A stretch of DNA of 64,000 nt from Prionace glauca (Eukaryota; Chordata; Chondrichthyes; Carcharhiniformes; Carcharhinidae), in the NCBI GenBank assembly GCA_037974335.1, contig CM075760.1:41916103-41980102 (forward strand), read 5' to 3'. The notes under the pieces were generated by a model that made no database searches, was not told the origin of the DNA, and was given only the letters and a program-made list of their open reading frames with translations. Shown here piece after piece: positions 32,410 through 43,104 of this stretch (positions within the stretch are counted from its first letter, which is position 1; every line of letters begins with the position of its first letter). A program made the translations under genes and the position numbers.

Positions 32410-34010
32410 AGATCTGTTCAATCTGTCAGTTTCATTCAAACTGTTGGATTCTAATTGATCAATGGCCAACTTACAGTAGAAACATCAATAGCTTATTTTA
32501 AATTAAACTGATATTCATTTCAGAACTCTTCTCGATTTTTAATTCTTTATCTATCTCAAATCTCGAAAACTATGTAAAATGTAATTTCATTGAAAATGAG
32601 CAATCAAGAACATCATATTCAGGACATTTCGATATCACGAACAGAGGTGCAGTGACATAATAACAGTCCATTGTCACTACAGAGACGCAGTGACACAATA
32701 AGAAGTAAACAAACCAAGAAAGATTTACATTGAAAATCACTGCCTGATTTGATCTAATTTCTTAACTAATGTAATTAACAACATGATCAAGACAAAACAC
32801 TTTATTGAAGTGAGTATAGCTGATTAAAGGAATGTTTTGATTCTGAATTCATTTTTGATACGATTAAATACCCTCTAAGACGGATTGCATTTTGCACAGC
32901 AGTGCAATATTTAAGGTATTTTGTTTTAAATTAATCTGCGCCAATATCATATTTTAATTTACTGTAAATTGCCAGTTAGTTCTCCTGTCAGCTGATTTGT
33001 ACTGTGTAATAAACTGAGTCTTCAATCATTCAAACGTGCTTCTGCCCCAACATTGTTAAATAATTAAGTTACAATGAAATCTTGGACAATGATAAACAAT
33101 AATTACAAATTACTGCATGGAAACATTCAGACATCTGTCATTCATTTATTTACATCTAATCACATCGCAATATTTCACTTTTACTACATTGTCTCATTAT
33201 AAGCTCGGAACGTCCTATAAATACATGAGTTTGTACAGACTGTAACGGCCTGGCACTTTGAAATCAATAATACTGCTTCCTAGATTTAGTAATTTAGAGC
33301 CTCCATATAACTTAATTACTGAACACATTGTTTAATTAAGAAAGATCTGAATTAAACAGTCCAAACACAAAGAGGATAATTGATTCAAATCCCCTGTAAC
33401 ATTAAAACATGTTACAGAATAAAAGCCCAGAGCTTTTCTTCATGATTATATTTAATGAGAATTTAACATAAAGTTCAGATAGAATAGAAGAATTGAGTCT
33501 GTCATTTATTCTTTCTCTAATTCTATCCTGAGTCCAGCAGTAATGTGAGAAATGATGTTATTATTAAGTGCAGAGATAATGTTACTTTTATAATATCATG
33601 ACATTTTTATATAAATTAATATTTTTGAATTTCAAGCATTTATTTGTCAATCTCGAGCCAGTTTTTGTTGGCAATTTAGTACAACTCCAAAACAATCATG
33701 TGAACAATTTTGCTTGAGTGTCAGCGAATTCCAACTGTCAGAACATTCTGTTCACTCTGCCAAATTTAGACAAACTGTTTGGTTCTAATTGATCAAAGGT
33801 CAAATTACAACAACAAAAAAGTAAAGAATTTAAATTAACCTGATGTTCATTGTAAAACTGCCTTTGCCTTTTAACTAGTTCTCCCTGTCTGTTTCAAACC
33901 CCAAAACTAGGCAAAAATGCATTTTTTTCCTGAAAAATGAGCACATCAAATACAACAGACTCAGGGTAATGTAATGTCCCTAACAGAGATGTAATTCATG
34001 ATTTATTTTA
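32410..34010. repeat. AT-rich degenerate duplication, about 1.33-kb period
   Basis: The stretch around 32440-32650 ('ctaattgatcaatggcc', 'tcgaaaactatgtaaaatg', 'aacagaggtgcagtgac') recurs around 33770-33990 ('ctaattgatcaaaggtc', 'ccaaaactaggcaaaaatg', 'aacagagatgtaattca'), offset by about 1334 bp. The two are clearly related but diverged. Confidence 0.7.
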
Positions 34011-34034
34011 ATATGTCAGCATCAGTTAACATGA

Positions 34035-34225
34035 ATAAAATGCTCTTGTATATAATATATACATACATAATATATATTATATACATATATAGTATATATA
34101 TATTATATGTATATACATATATATGTAAAAACGAAAAAAGGTTTTGGAATATATGTAATATATATTATATACATACACAATATATATATTATATACATAT
34201 ATATATATTCCGAAACCTTTTTTCC
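34035..34225. repeat. AT-alternating hairpin
   Basis: (TA)n/(ATAC)n blocks contain an inverted pair: 'aaaaaaggttttggaatata' at about 34132 and 'tatattccgaaacctttttt' at about 34200. Together they could form a long AT-rich stem. It gives meaningless Ile/Tyr-rich frames. Confidence 0.8.
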
Positions 34226-34269
34226 TTTATCCCTAAAAGAATATTCAGACGCAGTTTTTATTTCGTTTA

Positions 34270-37190
34270 GCCAGAACCGCTCAGTATCAGTGAGTTGAAA
34301 CAATGCAAAAACAATTAAGAAACACCAAACCATTTCACAAATTTTGAGATGAGATTAGGAATTAATTATCTCGCCATCTAATTTAAAAGAAAAAAAATAC
34401 TTGGAAGGAATAATCTGGCTGCAACTGCATAGAAAAAAACGTAATAATCCGATACAAAAAGTGCCAAAAAAGCAACGTTTTATTCGGCAAAACTCGCATT
34501 CCAGTGAATGCGAACTTAATCTGGGATATGGCGATTAATGCAAAGTATCTTCTTCAACTGAGCGCTGCTGTGAAAACAGCATGTTATCATTGAAATAGCT
34601 TCTGGAATTGTCACAAAGCATTTCCAGACTGGAAAATTTTCTTGTCATGTTAATTGTGTGAAAAACACAACAGAACTATTAAAGGGGATTGCTGCCAAAT
34701 TGTTAATATAAAGTAATCTTAGGTGAATCGGGAATTATATTACTGATTAAAAATTGTTTGACGTATAATATTTTTACTATAAAACTGGTTCATGAAAAGT
34801 TTGTGATTGCAGCAAAGACTTAGTGTCCGAATGAGCGTTGTAAGTCATGATTACTTGAATTTGTTAACGTTAGTTAAAATTTATAAAAATGCTGTGATAT
34901 CTTTTAGTTTTTTTTCAAACCTGTTTGTTTTCTCCCTACAAGGATTTTCAAACTCAAAGATTGTTTGCGGTCAACCAGAAAACATCTAAGCTCTCAACGG
35001 CACCGTTAAAACACTATTTAAGCAACGCAGTAATAATGCCACAAAGCCAAACCATTTCACAAATTTTAAACAGTCACACTGACTGCACCACAGAATCTCC
35101 TCAGCAGAAATACAACAAAACAGATCAATGGGGGAATGAATCCGTTTCACAGAAAAACTGCTCAATTATTCATTCAACAGAATCAAATGTAACATCGCAA
35201 AAGAAAACTCAATATCGAATCGAGCAAACCAGCTCTTAATCAATTATTAAACTAAACAAAAATCTGGAATAATAGCAATAGCATTGCGAGGACGTGGAAT
35301 ATATCCAACAAATTAGTATAACAACTTTATCACATTTTATTTATATTGGGTCACATTTCAAACATATTTAAACATTTGGATGATAAAAGTTCCAGCCATC
35401 AAATGCCATCGAGATTAAACAAATTGTGAATGCAGTGACAAACCATGTTCTGACCTGTGGCGTAAACTGTTATCAAATATGATTTTAAAAATACAAATGC
35501 AATAAAGTTTGCCTGATTTCTCCCTGCAGCCATGTATCAAGCAGTTGCAAACCAGCAGAATGTTGGTGTTCAATCACAAAGCGTGCAACAGCTCAGTGTC
35601 ACTAAGTTTAAAAAATGCAGAAACACCAAAATAATTCACAAATTTTACGCATTTAAATCACCCAGATATATAATCTCCTCACCAGAAAAAAAAACGCATC
35701 ACTGAGAGACTGAACCCCGCTTCATGCAGAAACAGCACAATTCTACAAACACTCTCAACAGAATCAAATATAACATTTACAGAAAAGCTTAATATAAATT
35801 CCAGCCAATTCACCCATCACCAAAGTAATTAATGTTTCCAATAACCAGAAAATATTGCATAGCAGCACCAGCATTGTGATTGTCATTGAAATAGCTTCTG
35901 GAATTGTCACAAAATATTTCCAGTCTGGAAAATGTTCTGGTCATGTTAATTGTGTGAAAAGAACAGAGCTATTAAAGGGGATTATTGCTAAATTATTAAT
36001 ATAAACTAATCTTAGGTGAATGTGGAGTTATATTACCGATTAATAACTGTGTAATTTACATTAATTTTACTATTAACCTTGTTAATGAGTAGTTCGTGAT
36101 TGCATCAACGACCGAGTGTCCGAATGAGCGTGAAAAGTCATGATTTACTTGAATTTGTCAGCGTTAGCTAAAATTTATATTAAAAAAAAACCGTGATACC
36201 TTTTAGTTTTGTTTTTCCAAGCCTGTTTGTTTTCTCCCTGCAAGGATTTTCAAACTCAAAGATTGTTTGGATTCAACCAGAAAACATCTAAGCTCTCAAT
36301 GACACCGATTTTAAACAACGCAGAAATAATGCCACAAAGTCAAACCATTTCACAAATTTTAAACATTCATAGTGACCAAACAACAGAATCTACTCAGCTG
36401 AAACACAACAAAACACACCAATGAGGGAATGAATCCGTTTCACGGAAAAGCAGCTCAATTATTCATTCAACAGAATCAAATGTAACATTGCAAAAATAAA
36501 TCTCAATATGAATCTAGCAAACTAGCTCTTAACCAATTACTAAGCTAAACAGAAAACTGGAATAATAGCAATGACACTGCGAAGAGGTGGAATATGCCCA
36601 AGAAATTAGTGTAACAACTTTATCACATCTTATTCATTTTGGGCCATATTTCAAACACATTTAAACATTTGGATGGTAAAAGTTTCAGCCATCAAATGCC
36701 TCCGAGGTTAAACATTGCAGGGAACCCAAATTGTGAATGCAGTGACAAACTATGTTCTGAACAAATGGTGTAAACCGTCATCACCTAAGATTTAAAACAT
36801 AAAAATACAATAAAGCCTGTCTGATTTCTGCTTGCAGATTTGCGTCAAGCAGTTGCGAACCTGCAGACTGTTCGCATTCAATCACAAAGCGTGTAACAGC
36901 TCAGTGTCACTGAGTTCAAACAATGCAGAAACACCAAATTAAATCACAAATTTTACGTATTTAAAATCACCCAGATGCACAATCTCCTTACCCGAAAAAA
37001 ACACACAAAATTGTGAGAAAGAACCCCGCTTCAGGCAGAAGCAGCACAATTCTAAAAACACTTTCAACAGAATCAAATATAATATTGACAGAAATGTTTA
37101 ATATAAATTCCATCCACTTCGCCCATCACGAAACTAATTAATGTTTGCTATAAGCAGAAAATATTGCATAGCAGCACCAGCATTGTGAGT
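34270..37190. repeat. Higher-order tandem repeat downstream of J, 1.3-kb units
   Basis: Two units of about 1.3 kb (about 34588-35880 and 35881-37188) align along their length: 'tgaaatagcttctggaattg' at 34591 and 35887, 'attgcatagcagcaccagca' near 35855 and 37164. Each unit itself holds two related subunits with 'agctcagtgtcac' and 'atttcacaaattt' landmarks (near 34300, 35040, 35600, 36330, 36900, 37320), so the array grew in at least two steps. Confidence 0.82.
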
Positions 37191-37622
37191 GAGTGGAACA
37201 TTTTCACTGGATAAATATAGACAATTTTAAACTTTAAAAAAATATTGGGTTAGATTTCAAACACTTGTGCAGTAGATGATACAACCCGCATCCACTAGAT
37301 GTCACCGAGATTAAATATTGCAGAAACGCTGAATTGTTTTACAGACGTTCTGCTTTTGAAGTTATCCAACCGCACAGTAACCTCAACAGATAAACACAAA
37401 ATCACAACAACTAGAGTTTGAATCCCTCAGCAGCACCTGTTGTCAAGAAACAGCGGAATTCTAAAACCCCTTTGCAGCAGAATCACAGGAAACATTGTAA
37501 CAATTCTCAACCGAGAATCCACCAAACTCACATTTATGTAAACAAATGTACGATTTGTACGGACAGAAATATAAAACAAAGGCGCATGTAAACCAGTTAC
37601 TCAATAAGTGCATGGTTCTTAC

Positions 37623-37670
37623 CTGTAGTCACCGTCACCATGGTTCCTTGACCCCAGTAATCGAAGTAGT
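37623..37670 (-). CDS. IGHJ: IgM J segment
   Basis: 48 nt coding 'YFDYWGQGTMVTVTT' plus a trailing G, ending at donor gtaaga. The WGQG motif and the VTVTT end are those of a heavy-chain J. The leftover G joins CG of CH1 to code Ala. The upstream side carries a 23-spacer signal, so the segment is in germline configuration. It is the only J that I find in the cluster. Confidence 0.96.
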
Positions 37671-37709
37671 CACAGTGTCACATTCCTTGGGCTGTGTCAT
37701 ACAATAACC
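37671..37709 (-). other. J recombination signal (23-bp spacer)
   Basis: On the minus strand: nonamer GGTTATTGT (37709-37701), 23-bp spacer, heptamer CACTGTG (37677-37671) touching J. The heptamer is perfect; the nonamer has one change from GGTTTTTGT. Confidence 0.95.
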
Positions 37710-38032
37710 GTCCCTGCACAAAATAGAGACAAAATCACCATTATTTTAAATATTCACAAACCAGAGGAAAAGTAAAATCAATTAATGTTCATTAACTTAT
37801 AGTTGTATTTCTGGATACCATTTTCCATTTATAAATGACCCTAATGTTTTGTTACACAGAGTAACACATGAACATGTTCTTGCAAGCACCAACTGCTAAT
37901 TGAGTCATTATCAAGATTTTCCATTTTCATCCTTGCCATGTGGTCAGTGTTGGACATAAATAATACTGTACTGTTATTAAAGTTGGAATTTAAAAGTGAC
38001 ACTGATCCAGCTTCAATCAATCAGTGCTGAGG
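37710..38032. other. D2-J spacer
   Basis: AT-rich, no segment or signal found. Confidence 0.5.
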
Positions 38033-38060
38033 AGTTTTTGTATTGACAGTAACTGCTGTG

Positions 38061-38072
38061 CCATCCAGTTAT
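38061..38072 (-). CDS. IGHD: D2 gene segment with 12/12 signals
   Basis: The 12-bp D reads ATAACTGGATGG on the minus strand. On its V side are nonamer AGTATTTGT (38100-38092), a 12-bp spacer and heptamer CACTGTG (38079-38073). On its J side are heptamer CACAGCA (38060-38054), a 12-bp spacer and nonamer ACAAAAACT (38041-38033). Two 12-spacers let it join both D1 (22) and J (23) by the 12/23 rule, and it cannot be skipped in order. It matches the D2 type of shark IgM clusters. Confidence 0.94.
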
Positions 38073-38100
38073 CACAGTGAGACACAGCATGACAAATACT

Positions 38101-38412
38101 GCGGCCGGCTGTTTACTGTAAAATACAGAGATTTGATTTTACTGCAATTTCGAAAGCTTGTTTCCATGCCGTTTAAAAGTGAGCCAGTGAGATATTTATT
38201 TTTTTACTGGTCATGATATTGACAAAAGGGGTTAGAAACCTTAAAACTTTCTGTGTGCATTCACCATGTAAATAAATAAAATAAATCTGAAGTTCTATAA
38301 CAATTTTAAGTTATAAAGCAAGGCTGCTTCTACCTATTATTTTGTTAAATGTTCACTTTGTTTGGCATTCGACAGTGGTACTGATCACATATGAAGCGAA
38401 ATCCTTCTCTGA
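38101..38412. other. D1-D2 spacer
   Basis: AT-rich, nothing else recognised. Confidence 0.5.
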
Positions 38413-38450
38413 GGTTTTTGTATGAGGATGTCACTTTTCTCAGCACTGTG

Positions 38451-38463
38451 ACAAACTGTATCT
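38451..38463 (-). CDS. IGHD: D1 gene segment with 12/22 signals
   Basis: The 13-bp D reads AGATACAGTTTGT on the minus strand. V side: nonamer AGTTTTTGT (38491-38483), 12-bp spacer, heptamer CACTGTG (38470-38464). D2 side: heptamer CACAGTG (38450-38444), 22-bp spacer, perfect nonamer ACAAAAACC (38421-38413). Both heptamers are perfect. The mix of a 12 and a 22 spacer is the D1 pattern in shark IgM clusters and makes direct D1-D2 joining legal. Confidence 0.95.
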
Positions 38464-38491
38464 CACAGTGACGCACACCCATACAAAAACT

Positions 38492-38827
38492 GGAGTGACT
38501 CTGTTCAGTCCTGCCGCTCAATATTCACCTCTAATGAACCATTAGTTCTGCTCTAATTTAAAATGTAGGCAGCTATTTATATAATACAATCTGTCAGAAA
38601 TACTAAAAGGGGTAATATATCCAGTGTTGTAATTGCAGAAACTACAATAAGTGAAAATCTCTCCCTGTTATATCTGTGAGTTTGTTAAATTTTACTGTTA
38701 AATGCTTTCTCTGTTACTTTTTTTAAAAACGATTATGATTTGGCTCTGATCACTGTCGGTTTTATCATGTTTAATACTGGTATTTACCTTCCAGTTATAA
38801 TGGAAGTTGCTGAATTCCGTCTGGAGC
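38492..38827. other. V-D1 spacer
   Basis: About 340 bp, nothing recognised. The short distance fits shark clusters, where V, D and J lie a few hundred bases apart. Confidence 0.5.
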
Positions 38828-38866
38828 TGTTCTTGTCCGGGCCCAGCCCTGGTTCCTCTCGCTGTG
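38828..38866 (-). other. V recombination signal (23-bp spacer)
   Basis: On the minus strand: heptamer CACAGCG (38866-38860) follows the V codons, then a 23-bp spacer and nonamer ACAAGAACA (38836-38828). Each element has one or two changes from consensus. The open frame happens to run on through the signal, but that part is not V. Confidence 0.93.
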
Positions 38867-39174
38867 CCATCTTGCACAGTAATAGATGGCGGTGTCTTCG
38901 ATTCTAAGGTTCGTCATGGCCAAAACGGAGTTGCTGTTTGAAAGGTCTTTGGACGGAGTAAATCGATTCTGAATCCCTGGGGCGTAGTAGACGGTGTTAG
39001 ATGAATCGTAGTAGAGGGTCAACCACTCCAACCCCTGTCCGGGAACCTGTCTGATCCAGCCCATCCAGTAGCTGCCAAGATTGAACCCGCTGGTTTTACA
39101 GGTCAGTCTCAGGGAGCCTCCGGGACGCCCGGTCTCTGCCTCTGGCTGAGTCAACACAATCTCCGACTGGACAC
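38867..39174 (-). CDS. IGHV: IgM V segment, main exon
   Basis: The acceptor 'tttttacag' is followed by '[20 protein letters not shown]', the end of the leader and FR1. Then come Cys in '[13 protein letters not shown]', CDR1 'GSYWMG', Trp in '[12 protein letters not shown]', CDR2 'YYDSSNTV', FR3 with '[18 protein letters not shown]', and '[11 protein letters not shown]' up to the signal. Both fold cysteines and the invariant Trp are present and the frame is open. This is an unrearranged, probably functional V, and with a single V for this cluster its junction supplies most of the repertoire. Confidence 0.96.
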
Positions 39175-39306
39175 CTGTAAAAATAGATCAAAAACACCAG
39201 GGATTAATCTCAGTGAAATGATTGCTGACTCTGGAACATTCCAGAGAGACACTAACACTGAGACAGTAACAGTGAGAGACTTGAACAATAATAAAAAAAT
39301 ACTCAC

Positions 39307-39352
39307 CAGATAAGAAAGTCAGCAACAAACTGAGAGAAATGGCCGACCTCAT
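39307..39352 (-). CDS. IGHV: IgM V segment, leader exon
   Basis: ATG at 39352-39350, then 'RSAISLSLLLTFLS' and a G before the donor gtgagt. It encodes a typical hydrophobic signal peptide for entry into the endoplasmic reticulum. The leader intron is 132 bp. The split Gly (G/GT) keeps the frame into the V exon. A TATA-like box is about 90 bp upstream. Confidence 0.94.
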
Positions 39353-39441
39353 CTTTCTGGTGATTTGGGGTAAATGGTTGTGTCAGGAACTCAGTGAACA
39401 AACCAGCTCCCGGACTGTTGGATTCCGGTCCCAGTGAGCGG

Positions 39442-39451
39442 TATTTAAATA
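39442..39451 (-). promoter_or_regulatory. TATA-like box of the V promoter
   Basis: TATTTAAATA lies 90 bp before the ATG on the minus strand. I looked for an octamer (ATGCAAAT or its reverse) in the next 250 bp and saw none, which is unusual for Ig V promoters in mammals though not settled for sharks. Confidence 0.6.
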
Positions 39452-39473
39452 CCCGGCAGAAGGGGGCGGCTTT

Positions 39474-39515
39474 CCAGGCGCCGCCTGTTGATTCCCTGCT
39501 GGAGGCGGCGCCTGG
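39474..39515. promoter_or_regulatory. GC-rich inverted repeat upstream of the V promoter
   Basis: The 13-bp arms CCAGGCGCCGCCT (39474-39486) and AGGCGGCGCCTGG (39503-39515) are exact reverse complements with a 16-bp centre. It lies 23 bp beyond the TATA-like box in otherwise AT-rich DNA. Confidence 0.85.
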
Positions 39516-39599
39516 ATCCACGTCCCACCTTCCACACCCCCAACAGAATGGACTCGGAGATTTACAATAGATTAATATTAAAATGGACATTTTATCTGT

Positions 39600-41520
39600 A
39601 TCGGGATATTTGTTTGGCTGAAATGTTCATTGTATTGTCCCCATTATTTCTGATGGTGATGTTACAGTTCATCATTTATTTATTTAAATAAGTAATTCCA
39701 TTGAAAAAATGGTGATTTTATTACCACACCCCCAACAAGAAAATAAATCTGAAAATGATGAAATAACATTTTGGAACATTAAAGAATTTTGCAACAACTC
39801 CGTGTCTCTGCCACATTATAATAATAAAGCACAATTTATCAGAAGAAATACCATCGATTTCTGTAACTCAATGTGTAGGATATACAAAGTGATTCTATTT
39901 ACAGTGTGGATGGCTATCACTGTACAATTTGGGTTTGGAGATGAGAAGAAACTCTCACACAATACAATGTTTCTCCTTATATTTGTCAAACTGCCCCAAT
40001 CTCGAAGACAGGCCTTTGAAAATAATGAGAATCCCAACCTCCTGATAATTAAATAGTGAGTTGACAGAGAAACATAAAATTAAATTGATTTTTGACGGAG
40101 AAGTTAATGAATCGGAACGGACACTGAGATTATTAAAGTTCTCCTTCAGCATCCAGGTCATTGCAACTCACTCTATTGGTTACCGGCTGTGTAACATACA
40201 CTGGTATTGGGAATACAGGATATCAGAGCTTTGCGGCACATTGCACAATATCACAAGAATAAATGTTTTATCTTCCATTGAATCAGGTTATGAACTGATC
40301 ATTTCTCCACTCATTGGCAGCAATGAGAGGAACTCTTCAATAACAGAAATCAGATTATACCGTACAATAGAACACGGTGCTAATCAGGTACAAGACACGC
40401 TGCTGTTTCAATGTGATACAGAAATTTCAGAATATTCCAGGAATCCCCAGTGTTCATCTCAGTTTTATGATGTTGTTTTAATATTATTTCATGTCATTGC
40501 ACCGATTTTACTTCACTGGGGAACTGGGCCCATCAACATCTCTCTCTCTCATTTCATGAAGTGATTAATAAACAGACTTTAATTATTGGAATGAAATTTA
40601 CTCGGAAACTATACAAATGAAAAAAATCATCCGGTCACTTTATTGTTTGACATAATATTTACTCAGGTAATGAACAGGACACTGAATGAAAATATTTGAT
40701 TAGAATGATTGCGATTTAAATTGTGGGAATTAAACATTTACTGTTTAAATGTCTGAATCCCATGTTGTCCATTGAGCTTCACGCTAATCTGTCCCACACG
40801 GTGTTTGGCAGCAATCCAGGCTGCTGTCAAATGCTCAAAGTTATTGACAGGAAACATCTGGGGGTGTTTGTGCAGTAGATCAAAGATCAGTTTCATCAGC
40901 ACTGACCGCTTGGCTACAAGCCAACTTAAAACCCTGCATGTTGTCAGTAAGGTCAATTTATAAACAAATCTACCCAGCAACAGTACTGGAGGCACTTGAA
41001 TTTTTGGAAGTTATAAATCTAGATGATGTTTTCCCATCTCTAAAGAAAGGATTATTTTCCACCTTCTCTGGCACCCAATTAACAACAATGATGATTTTTC
41101 CAACACATCAGGATATTGTGATGGACGGACAGAAATAATCACAGGCAGACTGAAAAATGGCTCAGAGAGATGATACATGCTGTTATATTTGAGCATGCAC
41201 ATTTATATTTTATCTCCTTTTATCTTTCCATGGGATGTTTGTTTGGAAAGACCAACACTCTTTGCCTGTCCCAAATTCCCTTAAATTAACTGGTTTTCTT
41301 GGACACTTCTGTAGATATTAAAGAGTCAGCTATTTTGCTTTCAGTCTGCAGTTATATCCTTGTGAGACAATGTAGGGATGGCAGATTTCCTCCATTGGGG
41401 AATCAGAGCGGTTCCAATGATCGCAATTAGTTTCCATTCCAGATTTATCAATAGAATTCAAAATCTACCTGCGGGAACGGCCCGACTTAAATCCCCGTCC
41501 TCACATCATTGCCCTGGACC
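39600..41520. repeat. 5' flank of the IgM cluster, paralogous to 48.4-50.76 kb
   Basis: Landmarks shared with the second copy: 'gcacattgcacaatatcaca' (40228 and 49503), 'ttctccactcattggcagc' against 'ttcttcactcattggcagct' (40300 and 49560), 'caggatattgtgatggacgg' against the 50385 version, and 'ttggggaatcagag' against 'ctggggaatcagag' (41393 and 50673). It continues on both sides of the V region, so V plus flank was duplicated as one block. No gene is seen in it; a 167-codon frame at 40061 is not conserved in the other copy. Confidence 0.82.
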
Positions 41521-42115
41521 TCTGGATCACTGGATCAATTAAAATAATTGATGTCACCATCTACACAAACAATAAATGTATGACTGTGTTGACACAGGAA
41601 TGAATGGCATTTGAATGATTGATGGATGAATGATTGTTGGATGCCTGAATATTTTGATTGAGGGATTAGTGAACGGACTGGTGGATTCATTGATAAATGG
41701 TGCTGAATGATGTTGTTCTATATTTCCATATTTGTGTTTGACTACTTCATAAATTGAAACAACTCCTTTATTCAATGTGTGCCCATCTAATACCTTCAAT
41801 CCTTCCAGAGTGTCTGGGTGAAATACATTCCGAGTTTCTCGGGAGTTAGCAAGCTGATCCTCTTGAAGAGTAGGGGGAGATTTTCCTGCAGTTCGGATGG
41901 TTCATTTCTCTGCTGATGCTGAATCTTCAAATCCAGGACAGAAAGAGAGAGCATGATATGGTTGAGGAGGAATGATTGTACTATATAAAATACTGGCTCT
42001 TTCATATACAACAAATTAATCAACACACCCTCACCCAAATTAGTGAAGGCAACAGGGTGAAAAGTAAATAAGGTGGCAACAGAAATATTTGTGAAACTTA
42101 CTGGAAAACTACAAG
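41210..42115. other. Unassigned flank
   Basis: No gene seen. Around 41600-41700 there is a short run of 'gattgatggatgaatgattg' type repeats. Confidence 0.4.
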
Positions 42116-42121
42116 TGTCAC

Positions 42122-42568
42122 TTGTAGGCTTGTACTAGGCTTGTACTCGTTGGAGTTTAGAAGAATGAGGAGAGATCTCATTGAGACGTATGAGATGATG
42201 AATGGGATGGATAGGATAGAGGTGGAAAGACTCTTCCAGCTCAGAAAGGACAGTAGGACTAGGGGGCACACCCTCAAGATAAAGGGGGGAGGGCGGTTTC
42301 CGACGGAGTTGAGGAAGAATTTCTTCAGTCAAAGGGTGGTGAATCTCTGTAATTCTCTGCCCGTTGAAGTGGTGGAGGCTGCCTCGCTAAATATTTTTAA
42401 GAAACGGGTTGATGGGTTTTTGATAAGCGAGGGGATTAAGGGTTATGGGGAGAGGGTGGGAATGTGGAACTGAGCCACGACAGATCAGCCATGATCTTAT
42501 TGAATGGCGGGGCAGGCTCGAAGGGCCAGATGGCCCACTCCTGCTCCTATTTCTTATGTTCTTATGTC
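42122..42568 (+). mobile_element. CR1-like LINE 3' end (TTCTTATG subfamily)
   Basis: Starts at 'ggcttgtactaggcttgtac' and codes the last part of ORF2 ('IETYEMMNGMDRIEVERLFQ', 'FFSQRVVNLCNSLPVEVVEA') in one frame, then the TTCTTATG tail. TGTCAC at 42116-42121 recurs after the tail, a possible target-site duplication. Slightly more diverged than the 13.6, 19.6 and 20.8 kb copies. Confidence 0.9.
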
Positions 42569-42659
42569 ACATTATTTCCCAAAACAATGTAATACTGAAT
42601 CGGAATTTAAAGATTCAGTAACTTCACATGAAGTACAGGTTGTTTCATTTATATCATCA

Positions 42660-42845
42660 CTTTGAATTTCATTCCAATAATTAAAGTCTGTTTATTAATC
42701 ACTTCATGAAATGCGAGAGAGAGAGAGATGTTGATGGGCCCAGTTCCCCAGTGAAGTAAAATCGGTGCAATGACATGAAATAATATTAAAACAATATCAT
42801 AAAACTGACATGAACACCGGGGATTCCTGAAATATTCTGAAAGTT
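42660..42845 (-). repeat. Inverted copy of 40425-40605
   Basis: Reversed, it reads 'ttatgatattgttttaatat', 'accgattttacttcactggg', 'gaactgggcccatcaacatc' and 'ttcatgaagtgattaataaa', nearly identical to 40465-40590. The two arms are about 2.05 kb apart. Confidence 0.92.
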
Positions 42846-43104
42846 CTGCACGCTATTGTCAGGGAAGTTGCATAAATTACCTGTGAGATGGGAATAACAG
42901 AAATAATAGATACTATTTCGAGACACACACACAAGCTGCATCAATTCACAGAGTGATCCCAAATATCATAACAAACTTCTTCATCCTAAACTAATCAACA
43001 TCTCAATCACGAACTATATCCTAAAAAAATCCTAATCCCTATCCACCCACATCATTTCTCAATGTCATCACTCTCTTCAATTTCCTCCAAATAACAAAAA
43101 AAAT

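Larger units (their letters stand above)
27643..37622 (-). other. IGHM: J-CH1 intron of the IgM cluster (about 10 kb)
   Basis: The donor after J is gtaaga and the acceptor before CH1 is ttcccag. In transcription order it contains AT-rich higher-order repeats (37.2-32.4 kb), a GT/GA-rich tract (32.4-31.7 kb), a SINE piece, a GAGTGA minisatellite (30.9-29.45 kb), an AGCT-bearing G-rich array (29.4-28.6 kb), a dispersed repeat (28.3-28.2 kb) and a LINE tail (27.9-27.7 kb). No second constant exon set or other gene was seen in it. Confidence 0.85.

Noticed and set aside
31703-32469. Two frames of over 200 codons rich in Ser-His-Thr
   Set aside because: They translate GT/GA simple sequence.
34035-34225. 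Possible terminator or microRNA-like hairpin
   Set aside because: The arms are simple AT sequence; nothing suggests a specific processed RNA.
38795-38866. Extra C-terminal residues in the V frame after CARW
   Set aside because: They translate the heptamer, spacer and nonamer of the recombination signal and are not part of germline V.
40061-40564. 167-codon frame in the IgM 5' flank
   Set aside because: No similarity that I know of, and the frame is not kept in the duplicated copy near 49.3-49.8 kb.
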